Source: Brucella sp. 21LCYQ03
GTDB taxonomy: Bacteria; Pseudomonadota; Alphaproteobacteria; Rhizobiales; Rhizobiaceae
DNA: 37,713 bases
Reading direction: 5' to 3'
Assembly: GCF_023554105.1 (NCBI RefSeq)
Contig: NZ_JAMJWE010000025.1
Location: 1-37,713, forward strand
Below, in pieces: positions 33,710 through 37,713 of the stretch (its first letter is position 1; the number at the start of each line of letters is the position of its first letter). The notes below the pieces were generated by a model that saw only the letters and a list, made by a program, of their open reading frames with translations, ran no database searches and was not told the origin of the DNA. Position numbers and translations under genes: made by a program.

Positions 33710-34899
33710 CGTCCCCAGGCCTCATGAATAAGGCTGCGGATTTCAGAATTAACCAGTTCCATCGCTTCCATTGCTCTATCATAAGTTCCACGATTCATTG
33801 ACGAACGCTCCACTTCATAAAGCGTTTGCTTTGTGAGACCCGCATCAGAAATTGCTGTTGATTTGAGCATTTGATGCTTGAGCATGTGTGAAGCAAGCAT
33901 GCTTTGCATGAAGCCAACCATTTGTGCCTGAGGCACATCTGTTGGTTCATAGCGTGTGATGAGATAACGGAACCAGTCGAGATGCACAGCGCCACCCGCC
34001 TGACGTACAGTTTTGAGAATATCACCAAGCATCAGCAGAAACTGAGACATTGACATGAGATCAAGCATCTGAGGATGGACTGTGATCAAAACAGAGGTCG
34101 CGGCTGATAGCGCTGTGAGTGTCAGATAGCCAAGCTGGGGAGGGCAGTCGATGACGACTATATCGTAATCTTGCTCGACCTCAGCCAAAGCTAAAGCGAT
34201 ACGGCTGAAGAAGGTTTTACCCTCCCCGCCGTTCTGCATTGCAAGTGGAGTATCATATTCATATTCTTGAAGCTCGAGCATTGCAGGAATTATGTCGAGG
34301 CCGGGAAAATTGGTCTTACGGATAATATCCTTGATAGGCTTACGCTGGGAGTCATAGCGAATGGCTTCATAAAGCGAAGGAAAATCGTCAAGTTCTGGCT
34401 GAATACCATGTAAAGCAGACATCGAAGCCTGTGGATCAAGATCAATCGCAAGAACTCGATGCCCGGTTAGCGCGAGATGCTGCGCAAGATGCGCCGCTGT
34501 GGTTGTCTTGCCCGAACCACCTTTAAAGTTGACGACGCCAATTACCTGCAACTTTTCATCGCCGCGCCGGTGTGGGACGTAACGCTTTACCTCCGCGCGA
34601 CCGTTTCGGTCCAGCCAGTTTCGAAGCTCCTGAATTTGTTCGATTGAATAGGCTCTGCGTCCTCCGGTCAGAATGGTGGGTTCGACGCCTTTACCTTCCA
34701 AATGCAATTTCTTTAGATTGCTTGGTGAAACTCCCAGAAAATAAGCAGCTTCCGCCATCGAAAACTGTCGCAAAAGTTTCCTTGCATCTGGTGGAAAGTT
34801 TTCATGACGCAGCAAATTAAGCTTGCGCGATATCTCGCGACCTTGCATCAATATCATGTCGTCGAACGACAAATGTGCTGCTGAACTTGCGCTATTCAT
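33706..34899 (-). CDS. repA: RepA, ParA-type partition ATPase
   Basis: RepA drives plasmid partition and represses the repABC promoter. The 397 residues begin with a MerR-like helix-turn-helix (FSMAEAAYFLGVSPSNLKKL). The ParA ATPase has a deviant Walker A (NFKGGSGKTTTAAHLA, about residue 125), the DLDPQASMSALHG motif and Walker B VIDCPPQLGYLTL. It is the first gene of the operon, and its stop codon is covered by the parS-like palindrome. The start at 34899 has a GGGG stretch upstream, which is a plain but acceptable ribosome binding site. Confidence 0.95.
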   Translation of the reverse strand: MNSASSAAHLSFDDMILMQGREISRKLNLLRHENFPPDARKLLRQFSMAEAAYFLGVSPSNLKKLHLEGKGVEPTILTGGRRAYSIEQIQELRNWLDRNGRAEVKRYVPHRRGDEKLQVIGVVNFKGGSGKTTTAAHLAQHLALTGHRVLAIDLDPQASMSALHGIQPELDDFPSLYEAIRYDSQRKPIKDIIRKTNFPGLDIIPAMLELQEYEYDTPLAMQNGGEGKTFFSRIALALAEVEQDYDIVVIDCPPQLGYLTLTALSAATSVLITVHPQMLDLMSMSQFLLMLGDILKTVRQAGGAVHLDWFRYLITRYEPTDVPQAQMVGFMQSMLASHMLKHQMLKSTAISDAGLTKQTLYEVERSSMNRGTYDRAMEAMELVNSEIRSLIHEAWGR

Positions 34900-35088
34900 G
34901 AACTTCGAACCCCTGGTGACGGCACTGGAACTAATACCGTCTAAATACCGTCATTATGTCCGATTCTTATTTTGTCGCAAGGGGCTCTGTTAACAAAGAG
35001 TTACCTGGTTAATTTTAGAAATGGCAGATACGCGGTTAAAGCAGTTGGATGTCATATAAGTTATTGAAAAATAATACATTTATTTGAA
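34900..35088. other. repABC promoter region
   Basis: This region should hold the repA promoter and the RepA operator. The words ATACCGTC repeat directly near 34937-34955. The segment CTCTGTTAACAAAGAG (34985-35000) has arms CTCT/AGAG around TGTTAACA. Either could be a RepA binding site. No -35/-10 pair could be fixed. Confidence 0.4.
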
Positions 35089-35104
35089 ATAGACTGCAGT
35101 CTAT
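35089..35104. promoter_or_regulatory. parS-like perfect palindrome upstream of repA
   Basis: The 16-mer ATAGACTGCAGTCTAT is a perfect palindrome, and its core TAGAC-n-GC-n-GTCTA is shared with the site at 33694-33709. It lies about 190 bases upstream of the repA start. Its inner CnGCnG agrees with the repABC parS consensus while the outer bases do not. It is probably a second RepB binding site. Confidence 0.65.
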
Positions 35105-35577
35105 ACGAATTGGTGCTTTGAATGGTTTGTTTTAGGTTTTCACTCGTATTTCGACTGTTTAATACCTCAAACGGGAGCGCGTTGTTGCTATTTTCACTTA
35201 AGTCGCAGTTCGAAAGGTTATTCTCACGGCAACGGAAATGCTATTGAGTAAGTACAATGCCTTAAGTTCCATCCGAAATAATGGATTACATGCTGGGCTA
35301 CAGAGGAATAGGATATCAGTGTAAGCAAAACGCAACAAGGTATGATTATGGAGCTGACAAAAGAGTAAATAATGTCGAGTTTGTAGCTGATAGCGGCATA
35401 TCTAGATAGGCATTGAAATTATACAAAGGTACCGTCGCGTTCTTTGTTGGGCTGGATGAGGTTTCAGGTAATTTGCTACTGATCCAGACAGTAAAAATGA
35501 GTTGGTGGGGGACCTGAGCTTATCTCGACGCCATCTTTCAATAAAGAGGATGAGTCGAGGTGAGCTACGTTGTATAC
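35105..35577. other. Non-coding DNA between repABC and an IS5 remnant
   Basis: Stops interrupt all frames and no family is recognised. A frame near 35425-35520 reads FVGLDEVSGNLLL, faintly like the start of IS110-type transposases (FVGLDVS). That is too weak to call. Confidence 0.4.
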
Positions 35578-36340
35578 TCATTCGATGATGTGCTGGATGC
35601 GCGTGGAGATTAGTTTGACAGGTATGAGGAATTTGGGCCAGTTTTTGTCGTAACGCGTTGCTGTGCCATGATCGTGTTTGATGCGATTAAAGAAGGGCTC
35701 GACCAGATTACTTTGACGATAAACCCATAGTGAGAACGCGGAGATTTCGGGCGGTTGGATTTGGGTGGAATGTTTGCCCATGCTTTCAATTCTGCGGCTT
35801 TTTCCCTGACGCTATCGGTATAGTAAGCTTTGTCAGCGAGCAGGGTGCCACCTTTATTGATGCATTATAAGGCCCTTAGTCAGTGAACAGTTGGCAAAGT
35901 GTCCGCCAGTCAGGCAAAGATTGATCAGACGTCCTTTTGTATCAACAATTTCATGAATTTTGCTTCTGATGACACCGTGGAAACGTCCCTTGCTACCATC
36001 ATCAGTATAGCCTTTTTTCCTGTGGCTCCGTACTTGTCGACAAGAACACAGGTGCTGTAGATCATCATGATGTCTCTATCATAGGCACGGAGATACAGCC
36101 TCTATCAGACGACCTCAGAAACCCGCACGTCGCCAACGAACGAACAGGTTGTAGCAGGTCATTTCAACGCCAGAGCGTTCCAAGGATTTCGGAAAAAGAC
36201 GAGACAAAGCGAAAGTGCTACAGAATGCTATTGGGTAGCATGCAATCATTTACGTGTGACAGGCCACGAGATTTGCACGCCAACAGTGGCGCAGTAATCG
36301 ACCACGTGCATTCTATCCGTTCATAGCGACGACGCGACAT
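35578..36340 (-). pseudogene. Decayed IS5-family (IS427-like) transposase
   Basis: Pieces of one transposase follow in order on the minus strand. The N-terminus at 36340 reads MSRRRYERIECTWSITAPLL and runs into a TAG. A middle part near 35920-36010 reads SKGRFHGVIRSKIHEIVDTKG and LINLCLTGG, split by frameshifts; it matches the 'RGGLTTKIHALVDxxG' region around the second catalytic Asp. The C-terminus at 35578-35781 reads YRQSNLVEPFFNRIKH and TATRYDKN, matching the 'RNxVERFFNxLKxxRxxATRYDK' end with the catalytic Glu. Frameshifts and stops make it inactive. The nearby repABC genes were probably carried or flanked by this IS. Confidence 0.8.
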
Positions 36341-36510
36341 AAAACCCCGCCAGTTCAAGGATACTTTGAAGCACTAATTAATCCAGCTAACCAGCTTATT
36401 TATGAGTTCACGACCCAAATTTCTGTAGGGCTACTTGACGGTTTCTGTAATTTCGATCTCTTTCGACTAGAAGACGTTAGGTTCCAGCAAGCCTTAAGTT
36501 TGGCTAACAT
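36341..36510. other. Short unassigned gap
   Basis: No gene or clear repeat is seen. It may include the terminus of the IS5-type element, but I could not match the two ends. Confidence 0.3.
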
Positions 36511-36795
36511 TTATATCAGGCATTGCAAATTAAGCTGTTTCGACAGTTTCAGATAGGCCGCATAGCTTTTATCATGATCCATACTTATCGATTCAGGCAA
36601 TTTTTGCGTTCGAATCTGCCGAGAAGATTGGGTATTATTTGCGGTGGTATCGCCACTCTCTCTTAGAAATGCAGGTGGAGTTGATTCATGACGGTCGATG
36701 GTACCATTAATCCGTATGGATGTTGGCACTGCATTTGAAGGCGCGTCGGCAAATTCAAACTCGAGCAGCCGATTGTGTCTTGGACATAGTGAAAG
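36511..36795 (-). pseudogene. Unidentified coding remnant
   Basis: A minus-strand frame without a clear start reads from about 36795 through LLEFEFADAPSNAV and ends in LSKQLNLQCLI. The composition is protein-like and polar (many Ser, Thr and Asn). An ATG-like start would have to be internal, and no ribosome binding site is seen. I do not recognise it; it may be the C-terminal part of a lost gene. Confidence 0.25.
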
Positions 36796-37273
36796 TCAGA
36801 AGCGATTGATTTGTGGGTTTGCCTTTACGATCACCGCTCAAATCTATTTTGCTACAAATACAAATCCGCTAATAAACTCATGATTTAATTTGATTAACTT
36901 ATGATGCAACTCAGCTTTTCGACCAGAAAAAATTTCAGAAATACAGGGATCGGACCGATTAAACTAAATCACGATATAATTTTCATAACGGAACTTATCT
37001 ATTTAAAAACAATAATTTGTATTTTCAACTATTTCACACAATGGAGGGAAGCGCGGTACGCGGGGCAGATTTGGTGGCGGTGCCATTTTACTGGGCAATT
37101 GCACGCATTATCACACTCTATCATAATCCGGTCTGTGACAGAAGATTGCTTCCAATTGCATTTTGAAGAAGGCGCGGATGACTGAGATCGACATTGATAG
37201 TCGGGATGAGGCCCCGACAAAAGCAGGGCAGGTGGTCCCATTCTCAAAGCCTGGCCGTCGTAAGTAAGCAGGG
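36796..37273. other. Intergenic DNA before the IS66 remnant
   Basis: Several short frames exist but none has support. A plus-strand frame at 37179-37268 (MTEIDIDSRDEAPTKAG, then VVPFSKPGRRK) is a possible accessory-ORF start of an IS66-type element. It is too short to name. Confidence 0.3.
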
Positions 37274-37660
37274 TCAGGCTTTTGCGATAATGAGGCTTGC
37301 GAGTTCCGGAATGGCTGGCCGTTGAGCGGTCACGCCAAGCCGATCGCCGAGATAATGCCAGAAGGACTGGCCAAGCTTTTTGCATGTCTTCATAAGGCCG
37401 AGCATGGTGTCGCGGGCGACACGGCCGTCCCGGTTCAGAGTGCCACCGGAGATTTTTCGCTTTGTGACGCAACTGCGCAGATCATTCTCGGACGCATTGG
37501 CGTGCAACGGGATTTCCGGGCGTTCAAGAACTTTGAGCAATTCGTGCTTACGGCGCAGTAATCGCACCGGAAGCTTATCCAGATCTGCATAGCCCGTGCG
37601 GAAGGAAAATATCCGATCGAACCTGACTTCAAGGGCCTGAGCTGCACGAGTGTTGATTGC
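37274..37660 (-). pseudogene. IS66-family transposase (TnpC) C-terminal fragment
   Basis: The frame reads LERPEIPLHANASENDLRS, the conserved IS66 TnpC C-terminal motif with the last catalytic Glu. It continues with VTKRKISGGTLNRDGRVARD and LGLMKTCKKLGQSFWHYLGD. The N-terminal two thirds of TnpC (about 500 residues in full) are missing. The frame continues to 37687, but the sequence beyond about 37660 looks like IS-end repeat, not TnpC. Confidence 0.8.
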
Positions 37661-37663
37661 CGC

Positions 37664-37701
37664 TAAGAACTGACCCGGGATTTCCACCGAGAATTGACCC
37701 G
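37664..37701. repeat. Likely IS end with spaced TGACCC repeats
   Basis: Two copies of TGACCC (37671-37676 and 37695-37700), 24 bases apart, flank the IS66 fragment. Spaced GGGTCA/TGACCC repeats are found at the ends of IS21-type elements. This could be the edge of an IS that cut through the IS66 gene; the rest lies beyond the window. Confidence 0.35.
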
Positions 37702-37713
37702 CCTTTTAATTAA

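Noticed and set aside
35425..35520. IS110-like transposase start (FVGLDEVS)
   Set aside because: Only a handful of residues match and no other IS110 part is seen.
36901..37185. A 94-codon plus-strand frame
   Set aside because: There is no ribosome binding site or family pattern, and its composition looks like chance reading of IS-flank DNA.

Overview
The window looks like DNA from a Brucella/Ochrobactrum-type alphaproteobacterium (Hyphomicrobiales). The reasons are a repABC replication module, a nosRZDFYLX cluster of rhizobial/Brucella layout, a paired alpha-2-macroglobulin/PbpC locus, and a palindromic repeat of the type scattered through these genomes. The organism is inferred from family resemblance only; no search was run. 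Positions 882-25916 read as settled, moderate-GC backbone. The ends and the stretch from about 26 kb onward are AT-richer accessory DNA.

Layout. 1-880: AT-rich DNA with a decayed IS6-type transposase piece next to the tail of a short-chain dehydrogenase. 882-1838 (-): a SorC/DeoR-type sugar-sensing repressor. 2278-3582 (-): a CNNM/CorC-like membrane protein. 4130-13132 (+): the complete nitrous oxide reduction operon nosR-Z-D-F-Y-L-X behind a good FNR/Nnr-type box. 13160-20796 (-): periplasmic alpha-2-macroglobulin and pbpC, joined by a palindromic repeat that also supplies the pbpC start codon. 21096-24646 (+): a FadR-type regulator, an amino-acid permease and an asparaginase, which look like an asparagine-use module. 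24800-25916 (+): a TerC membrane protein behind a long structured leader that can hide its ribosome binding site.

26103-29570 (-) is the most unusual part. It is a compact, AT-rich lanthipeptide cassette: a 45-residue cysteine-rich precursor gene (29338-29475), a strong hairpin, a small hotdog-fold-like protein of unknown role, and a LanM-type bifunctional lanthipeptide synthetase. No transporter, protease or immunity gene was seen beside it.

30354-30689 (+) is a PilZ-domain protein. 31112-35104 (-) is a complete repABC module with a counter-transcribed RNA in the repB-repC gap. Two near-identical 16-bp palindromes, one at the repA stop codon and one upstream of repA, are candidate centromere (parS) sites. 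The window therefore holds the origin of a secondary replicon (chromid or megaplasmid), or an integrated one. 35578-37713 is a graveyard of IS5- and IS66-type transposase remnants.

How the genes work together: NosR/NosX supply electrons and flavin to NosZ, while NosDFY and NosL deliver sulfur/copper for the CuZ site. The A2M/PbpC pair guards and repairs the envelope. The regulator-permease-asparaginase set imports and hydrolyses asparagine. In the lan cassette, LanM would dehydrate and cyclise the small precursor.
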